NCBI GenBank assembly: GCA_963383645.1
Contig: OY726563.1
Coordinates: forward strand, 27,188,821 to 27,252,820
Direction of reading: 5' to 3'
DNA: 64,000 bases
Origin: Muscardinus avellanarius
Taxonomy: Eukaryota > Chordata > Mammalia > Rodentia > Gliridae
A program made the position numbers and the translations under genes. The notes under the pieces were generated by a model. That model saw only the letters and a list, made by a program, of their open reading frames with translations. It was not told the DNA's origin and made no database searches. Shown here piece by piece: positions 11,190 through 23,844 of the stretch. Each line of letters opens with the position of its first letter. The first letter of the stretch is position 1.

Positions 11190-11437
11190 ATAGAATTCTG
11201 AGGATTACAGCTGGGCGTGGTGGTGCACGCTTGTAATCCCAGCATTCGGGAGGCTGAGACCCGAGGATTGAGATTCACGGACAGCCTCAGCTACTTAGTG
11301 AGGCCCTCTGCGACTCAGTGAGACCCTGTCTCAAAATAAATAATTAAAAATAGGGCAGGGGCTGTAGCTCGGAGGTCTAATGCCCCTGGGTTCCATCCCC
11401 AGACCCGAGGAAAAAAAATAGAATTCTGAGGATTACA
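11190..11437 (+). repeat. Young B1-dID SINE with 20-bp target-site duplication
   Basis: SINE body 11210-11417, close to the apparent consensus. It is flanked by an identical 20-bp duplication, ATAGAATTCTGAGGATTACA, at 11190-11209 and 11418-11437. The perfect duplication and CpG-containing B1 sequence suggest a relatively recent insertion. Confidence 0.95.
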
Positions 11438-13498
11438 TTTACTACTCTTTATACTTCCATAATCTTGTCATTAGTTAATGTAAATATGTAGGAAGTTGTA
11501 TTAAAGTGAGTAACTTTCTAAACAAAATATAAGTAACCACATTGTATGATTACATTAATATAAAACCAAATTAAATAGGCATTATACCAATTATACATAA
11601 CTTTTTACATCCACTTGCTATCCAGGCATTGATATTATACACATTAGATATATGGTCAATCCAATTTTTTATAGTACAGCACATTAGTAGATAATTTTAG
11701 TATTATCAAATAATTTTTCCCCTAGAGATTTTGAGAAAATCTGGGTTTGGCTGCAAAAGTGACTTGTGGGCTACACTTAAAGAGATTTTTAAAAAGCATG
11801 GCTTAATGAAATTTCTGAAATAAATAAATAAAATTTAGTTAACTTAATTTGTGAAGAAGAAAACATCAAGGTATAGAATATGAACTTTCTAGCTGGGGTT
11901 GCTCTTAGAGTTAGAAAAGTTTGAATGTATTAGTTACTCAAGTAAATACAACTATAATAGAAAATACTTTAACATCAGTGCTTAAGCTACTAATACATTT
12001 GTAAAGAGTTACTAAAATGCGGGTTCATATACTCTTTGAAGTAGATTGTACATGTTTCAGCTTTCTTTTTATAAATTATAATAACTATCTTGATGATGAT
12101 CCTAAATTCAGCATTTTCTAGTATTCCAGAGTCCTGGTAGAGATAAACAATTTATAAAATAAAATGAATAAAGGAGGAAATTTGGTCATTTTGTGATTAT
12201 TTATAGTAAAGGACAAAAAATAAACAAGATTAATAAAAAATTAAGGTGGCTATTAGAGAGCGATATCGGCAGTTTTTTCTCAAGTATTTCCTTTCTTCTT
12301 TTGATCTGATCTGATCTCACTTGCCTTTCTTGCTTCAGTTGCCTTCCCCTAGCCATCACATTTGCCTATTTCTCTCCCTTTATTAAAAATCACCTAGTGG
12401 TTTTGCCTCTGTGCCCCGCTCCGGAGCTTGTTCAGCTGTTTCTTGTAAAGGCACATTTCACTAATCTCATTAATGGACTAGCATGAAAAAGTACTGTTTG
12501 ACATCTTTACTTGTAAAACACGGACCATTCTTGTTGGCCATTGGAAGAAAAGGCCTCCTTGAGAATTATGGGAATTTAGGGTTGAATGAGAGGCAATAGT
12601 TCACTCAGAATGAGTTACAGATGAGATATGTGTTGCCATATCATATTGTACTTTGATATTCACAAGTTCAACACGACAATTTAGTTACTGAACAAAAAAG
12701 GGAATTAAGCATCTGAAATTTTCATTAATGAGCACGAGCATAAACAACCACTTAAAAGGATTAGACAAAAACACTTAATTTAGTTAATTTAGGTATTCCA
12801 TCATAAGAAATATAACCTATTATTGAGCACTTATATCCATGTATAAAATGTGGAAGAAACACCTTGCATATCTGTGTTTAGAGGGAAAAAATGCTATTTT
12901 TTTTCTGATTCATTTAACCAATAATAAATTTTCTTATTATGATTGAGTTGGATAATTCTGGATCATGAGTCAGTTTGAAATGAGGACAAGATAAAAATAA
13001 AATCAAATTATAACTAAAAATATTGAAAATAAAGAGAGGATCCATCCCTTATTGAGAACTAAGACTTTTATGCCTTTGAGTATATACATATCAAGTACAT
13101 ATTTCTAGTAGTAATTAGGAAGATCTGATATGAACCAAGACTAAAAAATTTAACTTCAAGTTTCCATTACAAAAATATCTAGACATATTGTCTTGATAAT
13201 ATTTATTCAATAATGAAGACATGAACAACTTCTGATAATTTAAAATTTTGAGAATCACTTAAACACAAGCTATATAGAAAGTGAAGTATTCACTATAAAT
13301 GAAAACTTTGCCTATATTATAAATACCTGGAATATATAGAGTTGGCATTTCAGAATCAAATAAAATTTCAATGAGTGACTTTCCAACTATTAAGGACTAG
13401 GGAGATGCTGTATATTTAGCTGGAGAATGTGTCTTTAGCTCTTTTTCTGATCCATAAAACTGAGCAAGTATATTTTGTAAAAGAATAGCTGGAAGAAA
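11438..13498. other. 2 kb of low-copy AT-rich sequence
   Basis: No SINE or L1 recognised. A locally GC-richer patch lies at about 12290-12560, with CpGs and a three-fold GATCT microrepeat near 12303. The rest is A/T-rich without coding signal. Confidence 0.5.
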
Positions 13499-13690
13499 GC
13501 CAGGCATGGTGGTGCATTTCTGTAAATCCTGTGTTTAGGAGACTGAGACAGGAGGATCACAGTTTCATGGCCAGTCTCAGAAACTTAGTGAAATCCTCTG
13601 CCACTTAGTGAGACCCTGTTTCAAAATAAAATAGGGATGGGAGGTAGTTCAGAGGCAAAATGTCCCTGGCTTCAATCTGTAGTACCACAA
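13499..13690 (+). repeat. B1-dID SINE
   Basis: Dimer from 'gccaggcatggtggtgcatt' to 'agtaccacaaactaagaaaa'. The tail merges into a purine tract. Confidence 0.88.
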
Positions 13691-13818
13691 ACTAAGAAAA
13701 AGAAGGAGAGGGAAAAGTAGAGGGATAGAGAAAGAGAAAGGGTGAGGGAGGAGAAGGAATAAAAAGGAGATGGGGAAGGGGAAGAAGGAGAAGGAGAATA
13801 AGAAAAAAATAGAAGGAT
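13691..13818. repeat. Purine-rich (GGAGAA)n-like tract
   Basis: About 125 bp composed almost entirely of A and G, degenerate GGAGAAGGAGAA, continuing from a SINE A-tail. It is a homopurine/homopyrimidine stretch of the type that can form triplexes. Confidence 0.85.
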
Positions 13819-14079
13819 TTTAAATAAAGTCAGCTATGTGCCAAAACACTATGGTAGTGGTCACAAGTAAAAGTATCAGCATCTCCAGTGATTCTCTAGT
13901 GAGAGAGACTAAATATCCATAAAATACTAATGCCATTTTAAACCCTATTTAAATTCTCATTCTTACATATTACTTTTGGTTAATTTAATATTAATTTATT
14001 TGTGAAGAATATCAGAAAATTTCATCATTAATTATCAATAATTTCTGATTAACATTTAAACTTATTTTCAGATCAAATT
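13819..14079. other. AT-rich sequence, nothing recognised
   Basis: No gene or repeat recognised. Confidence 0.5.
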
Positions 14080-14297
14080 CTTTTTTTGTGTGTGTTGTGT
14101 TAGGGATTGAACCCAGAGATATTCTACCTCTATGCTACACCCCAACCCTATTTTATTTTTACTTTGGTTTTGAAACAGGGTTTGACTAGGTTGCTGAGTG
14201 TCTTATTAAGTTGTTGAGGATGGCCTTGAACCTGTGATCCTCCTTTCTCAATCTCCCAAGTATTGTGATTACAGGTGTATGTCACCACGTATATCCA
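14080..14297 (-). repeat. B1-dID SINE
   Basis: Reverse-strand dimer: 'gggattgaacccagagatat', 'gctacaccccaaccc', 'gaaacagggtttgactaggt', and a degraded B1 end. Confidence 0.85.
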
Positions 14298-14531
14298 AAC
14301 CAAGTTCTTTATAGATCTAATAACATTTTCCTTTTTTAAAAACATTTTCCTTTTAATAAGAAAGTAGCCATCAGTAAAATAGCTTATAGTCCTTTCCAAA
14401 TAAGTACAATTCTTTTGTAATTGGTAAACAGAAAAAATTACCATCAAATATAAAATAATTTTAGTTTTTGCTTTTGCATATTTCAGCATATGTACCTTAT
14501 TCTTATCAACATTATAAATCTGATTTCAATA

Positions 14532-14537
<6 letters not shown>

Positions 14538-14576
<39 letters not shown>
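14538..14576. repeat. (TG)n microsatellite
   Basis: Uninterrupted TG run at the tail end of a reverse-strand ID unit. Confidence 0.95.
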
Positions 14577-14577
<1 letters not shown>

Positions 14578-14627
14578 TACTGGGGATTGAACCCGGGGCC
14601 CTCTACCTCTTAGTTATATTCCAGCAC
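14574..14627 (-). repeat. ID half of a SINE
   Basis: Reverse-strand ID monomer 'gtactggggattgaacccgg', 'cttagttatattccagcac'. The B1 half is missing at the L1 junction. Confidence 0.75.
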
Positions 14628-15055
14628 TTTTTATATTTTTATGTGCTTTATAGATATGTTAGAGTTGCACATCATAAGGTATTTTGTAGTGATACGGGAC
14701 ACATATGCATACAACACTTGGTGAGCTTTCCTTCAGCTCCCTCCCCACTCCTCCCTTTGCAAAATAAGATATTGATTAGCATTAGTGTTTTCACATATGT
14801 ACATAATGTCAATGGAAGCATTTCCTTCATTAATTCTTCCTCTCTCCACTCTCTTCTAGACTACTTCCCTTGCTCCACTAGAGTTTCTCTTTCATTAACT
14901 AAAGTCCCTCTTAAATCTCAATTACTCCCTAGCTTCCACATATGAGAGAAAACATAAGATCCTCCACTTGCTATGACTCACATATAACCATGTTCTCCAG
15001 TTCCATCCATTTTACTGCAAGTTACAGAAATTTGTCTTTTTTATTGTTGAGTTGA
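14628..15055 (-). mobile_element. Older L1 3' end, antisense
   Basis: Antisense L1 3' UTR and ORF2 end: 'cactcctccctttgcaaaat', 'cctagcttccacatatgaga', then 'ttctccagttccatccattt' and 'tattgttgag'. It differs from the young local L1 consensus, so it is probably an older subfamily. Confidence 0.65.
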
Positions 15056-15186
15056 ATTCAAGCTTTATATTTGGTTTGAAACAAGGTTTCACTAAATTTC
15101 TGAGGCTGGCCTTGTACCTGTGCCTCTCTCCTGTCTCAGCCTCCCACGTACTGGGATTACAGCCATGTACCCCCATGCCCAGCTGG
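15056..15186 (-). repeat. B1 half of a SINE
   Basis: Reverse-strand B1 unit from 'tttgaaacaaggtttcacta' to 'cccccatgcccagct'. Confidence 0.8.
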
Positions 15187-15362
15187 GCAGTACTTACAAT
15201 ACTTAATTTCATGAGTATTTGCATTAGTTCTCATCAGAGGTGTTTGAAGTGCATTTTTTTTTGGCTCAGATGCTTTCAAAATCAATTTTAAATATTTGTT
15301 CTAAAACTATAATAAAATTACAATCTTGAAAGATTAAGATATTATAAAGTAAGAAAATTAAA

Positions 15363-15520
15363 AATCAAAGTCAATCAGTAAGCCAAACATGAGAAGGAGG
15401 GAGGGAGATAATGGGGAGGGAACTGGGAAAGGGCTAAATGAATGATGTGTGCATGTATGCCTCTACCATCTTGTACCCCATTAAGATGTATAATTACAAT
15501 GCACCAATTTAGAAAGCTAT
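15363..15520 (+). mobile_element. L1 3' UTR fragment
   Basis: Sense L1 3' end: 'gtcaatcagtaagccaaaca', a G-rich segment at about 15392-15430, 'gatgtgtgcatgtatgcctc', 'caatgcaccaatt'. Strongly 5'-truncated. Confidence 0.85.
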
Positions 15521-16485
15521 GAAAGAAAAAGTGAAATACTTAAATGTTCATGAGAAAATGTTGAAAATTAGGACAGATTAGACAAATGCAAAGATAGTTA
15601 TCAAAGTTTTGTATATGTCTTAGAAAAATGTTATTTTTACATATTATCTTTCTGTGTGAGTATGAATTATTTCATGATGTAGATAAGTTTGTTGTTTTTG
15701 TACGTCTGTTTTGCCTTCATGCGTAATCAAAAAGACTGTATAGTGGTATCTTTGGCACTATACTTAAAGCAACTTCTTGGTATGATACATTTGAAAATGA
15801 GCAGGCATTTACTACCTGTCAACCAAAACATAACAGTGGGCAAATACCATTACTAAAGTAATTCAAATTATCTCATATTTAACAAAACTAAATAAATGCC
15901 CAGGGAAGATTTCAGATAAATATCACTGCTATAAAGAACAAAATCAATACAGAATTATTATCTCATTTGAATTAAATGAACACATCTATTGAATTCCTAA
16001 TAAATGGGAAATTATATTTTATCCTTGAATAACTATGAGAAAGAAGATTACCACTCCTATTTTACAGGAAAGATAATCCATAAATACTTCCTATAATAAT
16101 AGAACTGGTTAAGATATAATTACTTTCTTAAAATTTTAACTGCATAATAAGCATCATCTGATTATCTTAAAATCAAAAAGGCAAAGACATTGAAAGGAAC
16201 ATCTAGGAGACAGGATATATGACTGGTTTTGATGCTCCAATAACTTGAAAGCCTTAGGCAATTTCACTTAACCTTTCTGGCCCTATTTTTTTCATTTGTA
16301 ACCAGACTAGATTCTCTCAAAACAATTCTGACTTAAAAAAAAATTCTTTTTTCTGTGGCTTACCCTAAGGATTTCTTCATTTAATTTAAATATTCAATTG
16401 GTTTATTTTCTTGTGTTTATGTAAGGCTACAACAAAAATAAAACAAAGAACAGTTTAAGAAAATATCCTATTCTCTATTAGCATT
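15521..16485. other. AT-rich sequence, nothing recognised
   Basis: No gene or repeat recognised. Confidence 0.5.
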
Positions 16486-17795
16486 TTTTCTTTTTCTTAA
16501 TTTTTTATTGGTTCATTGTAGTCATGCATGTTAATAAAATACGAGATGGTAGAGGCATACTTACACACATTTAGCCCTTTCACAATTCCCACCCTATTTT
16601 CTTCCCCTTCCTTTTTCTCATGTTTGACTTACTGATTGATATTTTTGTGAATGTACATCATGTACATTAGGGAATTTTCCTCTTCCCCCCACACATCACC
16701 CCCAGTTAAGCCTCCTATTTGCTCATCTATGGTTTCTTCTCTTTTGCCTTGAGTTCTTCCTATGACCACTTTTCTCTCAAGCATCTTCATATTAGGGAGA
16801 ACATCCTATTTCTAACTTTTGTGACCGACTAATTCACTGAGCATAATGTTCTCCAGTTTCATCCATTTTACTGCAAATGATGCAATTTTGTTTTTCTTTA
16901 TGGCTGAGTAAAATCTATTGTGTCCATATTCCATATTTCTGCAATCCATTCTTCTGTCAATGGACATCTTGTCTGATTCCATAGTGAGGCTATGGACATA
17001 TAAATACTCATGCATTAGTTTGGCATTTTGGGTTTCATTTTTTGGGTAGATACCCAGAAGTAGTAGTATTGCTTCAACAAAATGGAAAATCTGGAAGAAA
17101 ATGATAACTTTATAGATAAATACAACTTTACTAAACTGAGTAAAGATAAAGAAAATTTAAACCAACCATTAGCAATCAAAGGGATTGAAATAGCAATAAA
17201 GAACCTACCAGAAAACCAAAGCTCAGGACCAGATGGTTAACCAAGTGAATTTTATAAAATCTCTATAGAAGAGCTAATCCCAATACTCCTTAATCTATTT
17301 TATGAAATAGAAAGAAACAGGACTCTTCCAAATACATTCTCCAAAGCCAACATCACATTAATACCAAAATCAAATAAAGACAGCTCAAGGAAAGAAAACT
17401 AAAGGCCTATATTGTTGATTAACTTAGATGAAAAACTGCTAAACAAAATATTAGCAACATGCATTTAAAACCACATCAAGAAAATCATACACCATGAACA
17501 AGTAGGGTTCATCTCAGGGATACAAGGCTGATTCAACATACAAAAATCAATCCATGTAATTCATCACATAAGCAAAATCAAATACAAAAATCACATGATC
17601 ATTTTATTAGAAAGCTGAAAAAGCTATTCAGCAAAATGTATGCTAAATGCACTATAGAGAATCAGAATAGAAGAAACATACCTCAGCATTATAAAGACAG
17701 TATTTAATAGGCCCACAGCCAACATCATGTTGAATGGGGAAAAACTGCAAGAATTCCCCCTAAAAACAGGAACACAACAAAGATGTCCCTTTTTT
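16486..17795 (-). mobile_element. Rearranged L1 with inverted RT-domain segment
   Basis: 16486-17075 is the reverse complement of the L1 3' UTR and ORF2 C-terminus (poly-T start, 'taatgttctccagtttcatc', 'ggtagatacccagaagtagt'). From about 17080 the sequence changes to plus-oriented ORF2 reverse-transcriptase coding sequence. It encodes a recognisable SGPDG motif near 17225, 'QVGFIS' near 17500 and the following 'IQHIN'-type region. Roughly the segment between RT and the C-terminus is missing. This is consistent with a minus-strand L1 altered by twin priming plus a deletion. Stops and frameshifts interrupt the frame. Confidence 0.75.
17080..17795 (+). pseudogene. L1 ORF2 reverse-transcriptase fragment (dead)
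   Basis: Plus-strand remnant of L1 ORF2 inside the rearranged element: the N-terminal and palm-entry part of the reverse transcriptase, ending near the 'KTGTQQRCP' motif close to 17770. In-frame stops (for example the TAA directly after the SGPDG motif) show it is inactive. The catalytic FADD segment is not reached. Confidence 0.7.
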
Positions 17796-19015
17796 CTGAG
17801 CTTTTCAAAAGCGGTTGTATTTATTCTACCAACTAGCCCATATATTCCTGCCTTCTTACAGGGTCATGGTACAAAGTTTCTAGAGGCAAAAAGCTCTGTA
17901 AAATATGAACAGCATTAGAAACTCTAATATTTTCTTTTCCTATTCAGTCAACTTATGCTTATCACTCAAAAGACTTAAAAACTCTGACAATCTCCAGCAC
18001 ACACTCACTGATTAATATTCTCCTATTCCATTAAGAATAAAATTGAATATTATCTTATGTCTGTTCATGAGAAATGAATGTTAACTAATGACTAATTTTT
18101 TAATGATTATACCTATTAGGAAAGAAAACCTGCTTAAGTTGTATTCTTTTTCTATTTACTATTGATAGTTTATTTATATATTTGAGTGAGAGTTTTGGTT
18201 TTATCGATATGTCTGTCTCACAAGCTCACTTAAAATTTAAAATAGTTATATTTATAACCAAATACATTTTTGTACTTTAAATTATTAAACTAAATATTAT
18301 ACCATGTTTCCAGCCTTGTCTAGTTTTTTAGCATACATAAACCAATATGATATATCTTGTAACAAATTTGTCACTAGCAAATTTTGGGCTAGTTTAAAAT
18401 ATGAAAAAAATATATTCAATTTAAGAATAGAATGTTGAGTAGTCATAATATATTATAATGGGAAACAGCTAATGCTTAAAAGTTAGTTTTCCATAGCCAC
18501 AGAAAAATAGGAAATTATGATTTTGTTTAATAATAACACTATTCAAACTTCAAGAATGGTTATATTTTTCTAAACATTTTTCATGTAAAACCATGGCTTC
18601 TAGCTTATTTGATTAACAGAAATCCTTTGAAATCTTTTCATTCTGTTCAAGGATGAAAAGAGATTTGATATTTATTTTTAAATCAACCATAAACTACGCA
18701 TTAATCCTGATTTAAACAGAAACAACCAAGAATGTATTTCTGCCATCTCAGAAAGTATAAAAATCACTAAATTTTCTTATTTATTGTTTCATTTGAACTA
18801 CTAACACATGATCTGCATAATACATTTGAGTGAAAAAGTTGTTTAATTTACTAAAAATAATTTATTTTAGATTTCTTTTGACATTTATTATCAAGCTCAA
18901 TGTTTCATTTTTAAAAATAAAGGATACAGTATTATGATACTATGACTATGTAGACCATTCCTCATTTTTCTTGTTCCTTCTTACAAGCTAGTTCCTTCTT
19001 TAGTATTAATAAAAT
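17796..19015. other. AT-rich sequence, nothing recognised
   Basis: No gene or repeat recognised. The frame at 17727-17918 starts in L1 ORF2 sequence and runs out into this stretch. Confidence 0.5.
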
Positions 19016-19511
19016 GCCACATCCAAGCTGGGCGTGGTGGTGCACACTTGTAATCCCAGCACTTGGGAGGCTGAGACCAGAGGATTGCGGTTTGCAGACA
19101 GCTACTGCTACTTAGTGAAGCCCTTTGCAACTCAACGAGACTCGGTTTCAAAATAAAGAATAAAAATGGGCATTTTTCTTCTCCCCCCTCCTTTTTTTCC
19201 TTTAGGTTGTCTTATTTTCTCCTCTATAGGATTTCCTTTTTCATCTAGAGTTCCTCCTATGACCCATTTCTCCTTAGCTTTCACATATTAGGGAAAGCAT
19301 CTGATTTCTTATTTTTTTGTGACTGACTAAACTCACTTAGCATAATGTCCTCCAGTTCCATCCATATCCCTGAAAATGATGTAATTGAGTTTTTTGATGT
19401 ATGAATATAATGCACCAATAAAAAATAAAAAAAGTAGGGCACGGGTGTAGCTTGGAGGTCGAATGTCCCTGGGTTCCATCCCCAAACCCACAAAAAAAAA
19501 AGCCACATCCA
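19016..19511 (+). repeat. B1-dID SINE split by an L1 insertion
   Basis: SINE starts at 19026 ('agctgggcgtggtggtgcac') and its ID half resumes at about 19431 ('agtagggcacgggtgtagct'), ending in poly-A at 19501. The SINE's own duplication GCCACATCCA is at 19016-19025 and 19502-19511. The interrupting L1 is listed separately. Confidence 0.88.
19173..19430 (+). mobile_element. Very short twin-primed L1 nested in SINE
   Basis: Left part is antisense L1 ('ctagagttcctcctatgacc', 'tagcataatgtcctccagtt'). The last ~35 bp are sense L1 terminus ('atgtatgaatataatgcacc', AATAAA, A-tail). SINE sequence around the insertion (AATAAAAATGGGCA before, AATAAAAAAAGTAGGGCA after) looks like an imperfect target-site duplication. 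Confidence 0.75.
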
Positions 19512-21689
19512 GATTTTTTAATGTATTTTATAAATACATAAATGAATAACACATCCTCAACAATCTTTAGTCTTCATTTTATAATATGTAAAAAGTTTAG
19601 AAATTTTAAATATAGCTTATGTTTAGTTTTATTCTATTTAAAAGACGTATACTCATTCTTTTGGTGTGCTCAAGAAGTTTCTGGAGACAGAGAGGGGAAA
19701 AGGAATCTGTTTCTGAGAAGCACTCGCTGCATAAAAAAGTGGGCTATATGAATTTAATGCAAATTCTACTTTTGTTCTCTTTAATTTAAAAAGAAAACCC
19801 TTTTTATTTCAAACATAAAAAATAAATTTTTCTTAATATGGTTGTTTATTGCAAAAGATCATTCTGTGTAGAGCAATGGCCCTTTCACCAATTATTTTTA
19901 GCATCATGCTATTTTCATTTAGAAAGGTCAGATGAGTTCTTTGCTGAAACCAATGTGATTTTCCTAATAAGCTCACCATGCTAAGTGATCCAACAGAATT
20001 GCTCTGTATGTTAATAGGGAGAGTAAATGGCATTACTTGATACAACTGTTCTTTCAGTGGTGGTTCATTCTTAGAGATTAATTTATCCTAACTCATTCAG
20101 TGCCCCATGTATGCTATTAAATGCAATATAGCATTCTTCCCATTCATTTTTATACTGATTTTTTACATTTGGAAAGAAAATATGTCATCTTGCCAGCTAG
20201 TATTTATGATGAAGACATTTAATACATGTTAGAAACAAATCTAAGGTATTAGAGCCATGTTCAGCTTCTCCTATTAAATGGTTAGTTCAATACCTTATTT
20301 TACACAGTTGTTATTCTTCCAAGCCTCTTGCTTTCCTTCTCGTTTAGTCAGGGGCCAACTCACTATGAGAGAAATGCATTTGTTTTTTGGTGGGCACTGA
20401 GGATGAGTCAATGATCACCACATTATTTAAAATGTGATATCCTCAAATGCCCTCCTTACTGAAGTAGCACTTATAGAGATGCCTAGATGTGCAAAGGATC
20501 AAATCATTTTGCCTCTGGATGCAGTCAGAATGCCTTGCAAACGTGAAATACTTCATGCAGCATTTCTTTCTGTTACAACTTTCCAAAAGACTCAGAGGAA
20601 AAATTTCCATTGTTGCCCACAGTTATTAAACTGTTGCCTCCTAATGGCATTATGAATATACAACTCACTATTGTTTCAGCACAATGTTTTATGCATGATA
20701 TTTTAAGAACTGTACAGAATACAACATTAAAATTCCAAAGTGAAAAATAATAGCATTATGGCTCATTACATTCTATATTGTTGTAGTCTGAACTATGAGT
20801 AACTGTACTGTCATTCTGTCAACTCGCTTTAAAAGATCTGCTATAATGTTTTACACAATGTCATTTATTTCACAGATATAACTATACCAAAGCGTTCCAG
20901 TTTGGAAGTAGACTGTAAATGTTTAAGAGTGTTTTCACATAGTCACCTGAGAAATACTTCCATGGAAAAGCAATTGTTAATTATCACAACACCAACAAAA
21001 GGTCACTACTACTAATTGTTTTGATCACACAAAATGAAAACCATACAATATTTTGGAATCAATTCTCAACATAATTACTATATTCCCAGTTTTTCTTGGA
21101 GACAGAATTTTAAAGACTTCCTGAAAATTGAAGGAAGATGAGAGAAACATTTATCTAAAAGTATTGTATTTATTGTGAAATAACTGTCAAATAAATGATA
21201 CCATATGGCTCTAGAGATGGCTTTCCACCTTGGCCTGAGATGTCCTTAGAGCACTTTTATAATTATATGATATTCCAAGGCCCTTTACTCTCATCATTTT
21301 ATCATCTTTTCACTGTCAGTCACACCAGAGCTTTTCTTATAAATAAAAAATCATCCGGCATTCATGGTTAGTTCTGAATTTAATTCTTTTATGTAGTACA
21401 TATTCAATTAAGACTCATGCTGGGGCAGGAGTCTCTTGACTTTTGTAGCCACTTATTAAATAAACAAGATGTCACATAAGGAGCTAGTGACAAATTAACA
21501 AACATGTATGAGGCTTGGGATAACAGTCAGAATAATGTCAAACTGAATTAATTACTATGTTAAATACATGCAGAAGGGACTGATGACATACTTAGTATTA
21601 CACAACCAGAACTTATTTAGATATGCATGCTTGCAGAGAAGCATTTAACAAAAGATTTATTGTTTAGTCATGAACATGTGTTGAAAATT
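19512..21689. other. 2.2 kb of low-copy sequence
   Basis: No transposon recognised over more than 2 kb, unusual for this window. No convincing exon. The small plus-strand frame at 20434-20655 has no motif. Confidence 0.5.
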
Positions 21690-22570
21690 GTGTTTAAAAA
21701 CATCTCCTGCTCCTGTCCTAAGTGCATACTTTTTTATAACAGATATAATTTTTGTAAGATTTGTAAATTCACAGCAAAATTGAGTGGGAGATAGAGATTT
21801 TTCATAAACTCCCAGATCCCATATACTCCCAACTTTATCTACCACTAAAATATACAGTGGTATGTTTATTATAATTAATTTACCTACACTGATACAATGG
21901 TATCATGTGAAGTACATAGATTCTATTTAGGGTTCATACTTAGTGCTGTGCATTCTGAGCTTGGACAAATATATAATGACAGGTATCCACCATTATATTA
22001 TCTGAGAGATTAGTTTAACAGACATAAAAATCTTCTGTGTTCTGCCAATGTATCTTTCTTTACTCCCTCATGCTTGGCAATCACTGAAAATACTAATTCT
22101 TTTACTGTCTTCATAGTTTTGCATTTTCTAAAATATCATGTAGTTGAAAAATAACATATGTAGTCTTTTCAGATTAACTTCTTTCATTTCATAATTATCA
22201 TTTAAGTTTGTGTGTTTTTTCTTGTGGATTGATAGCTCATTTTTTAGTGCTGTGTAATATTCTCTGAGTGGTTGGACTAGTTTATCTCTATACCTACTGA
22301 AGCACAACTGGGTTGGATCCATATTTTTGCATATATTGGCAAATAATATGTGCACTTTTTGATATCTATGAATTCAACTCATTTAGATAAATAATGTAGT
22401 ATGTTGAAATGAAATTGCCAAACTTTCTTCCAAAGTGGATGTTCCATTTCTGGATTCTTATCAGCAATGAATTTGAGTTCCTTCCGCTCCATATCCCAGC
22501 TAACATGTGATTCTTATACAGTTGGAATTTTGGTTGTTGTAACAGGAGTGCTATAGGTAAAAGCTTTTAA
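21690..22570 (-). repeat. Ancient L1M-type 3' UTR/ORF2 end, antisense
   Basis: Antisense L1M signatures in order: 'cagcaaaattgagtgggaga', 'gtatccaccattatattatc', 'tgccaatgtatctttcttta', then ORF2 C-terminal antisense ('ccaaagtggatgttccattt', 'gagttccttccgctccatat'). Heavily diverged, so it predates squirrel-specific L1s. Confidence 0.7.
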
Positions 22571-22668
22571 GTATTAATAATGTTGCTTTACTAAATAAAT
22601 ATTTTTCCTATTTTCTAAGAAACACTGATCTACTCCTAAAACCCCCAAATTGAACAAGACTGCATTTT

Positions 22669-22758
22669 TAGCCTGGCATGGTGGAGCATATCTATAATTC
22701 TAGTATTTGGAAGGTTGAGACAATAGTATCTCATGTTTGAAGCCAGCCTCATCAAGTC
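22669..22758 (+). repeat. Partial B1 SINE
   Basis: 5' part of a B1 unit ('agcctggcatggtggagcat', 'gaagccagcctcatcaag'). No ID half. Confidence 0.7.
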
Positions 22759-23117
22759 CCTATGTACAAACCCCAGTGGTGGTTTTCTGCTTTTCAGGCC
22801 TGTATTTATTTACAGTAGAGTGGTATATAGGGGAGAATAAGGAAAGGAAGAGAAAAATAATAAAAACAATAACAGGTAAACAATTCAGGTATTGAGTCAA
22901 CCATAAATTCAGTCTAGATAAAATTAATCTCAGATGTATCTGAAAAAAACTTTAATATGTTTAATATTCTAACAGTAAAAAGATAAAATCTATTTAAAAA
23001 AAGAACAAGGTGTTACATAAAATTAGAAGAAAATTTAAAAAAGATATTGAGAATAAAAAATCAATAAATATTAGAAATGAAAAATGCTTTAAATCAATTT
23101 TAAAATGAAAAAATTAA
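22759..23117. other. Possible ancient L1 coding remnant, A-rich
   Basis: A-rich text such as 'gagaataaaaaatcaataaa' is reminiscent of old L1 coding sequence. The match is too weak to assign firmly. No intact frame. Confidence 0.3.
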
Positions 23118-23314
23118 GCCCAGTGTAGTGGTGCATGCTAATAATCCCAGCATTTGGAAGGCTGAGACAGGAGAATTATGGTTTGCAGACAGGCTCAGCT
23201 ACTTAGTGAGGCCCTCTGGAACTCAGTGAGAGCCTGTTTAAAAATAAAGAATAAGAAGTAGGGCTGGGTGTGAAGTTCTGAGGTAGAAGACCCCTGGGTT
23301 CCATCCCTAGTACC

Positions 23315-23349
<35 letters not shown>

Positions 23350-23350
23350 A
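23118..23350 (+). repeat. B1-dID SINE
   Basis: Full dimer from 'gcccagtgtagtggtgcatg' to 'ccatccctagtaccaaaaaa', with an A-tail expanding as (GAAAA)n. Confidence 0.9.
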
Positions 23351-23756
23351 CCCCAAATGAACAAGTTAAATAGGTAGACTGAACAAAAAGATAAAATTAG
23401 TGAATCCAAGCATCTTATGGATAAGCTCATTTGGAACACAACAGAGAAGTAAATAAATTTTAAAAATGAAAATATTTGGAAATTGGACAATATGGCACAA
23501 CTATGAATCCCTAAAGAAAACAGATGGAATTAGCGACAATTTAAAAATAATAGCTGATAATTTCACAGAACTGAAGATAGGCAAAGGACTATCTTAAAAA
23601 CTTTTGAAGAAGAAAACCCTTGGGTACTCTGCCATATGCATCAAGGCTGATTATAAACCAATAATTGAGATATGTTGTTGGTACAGAAATTTGCAAATGA
23701 AATATAGAACCGATAAAAATTCCTAGAAATACAGATGCATATGTTAATATTAACAT
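23351..23756. other. A-rich sequence, possible old L1 remnant
   Basis: Composition resembles L1 coding strand but no block is secure. No gene. Confidence 0.3.
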
Positions 23757-23795
23757 AAGACAGAGGTAGAATACCTCTGGATTTAATCCCTAGCA

Positions 23796-23843
<48 letters not shown>
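23757..23843 (+). repeat. ID half with (CA)n tail
   Basis: 'agaggtagaatacctctgga' then 'atccctagcaacat' is the 3' portion of the ID unit. It continues into a CA repeat at 23800-23843. Confidence 0.75.

Positions 23844-23844
<1 letters not shown>

Noticed and set aside
16486..17795. Two independent L1 insertions instead of one rearranged element
   Set aside because: Possible, but the antisense and sense parts meet without an intervening tail or duplication at 17075-17080. Twin priming with a deletion is simpler. Kept at moderate confidence.
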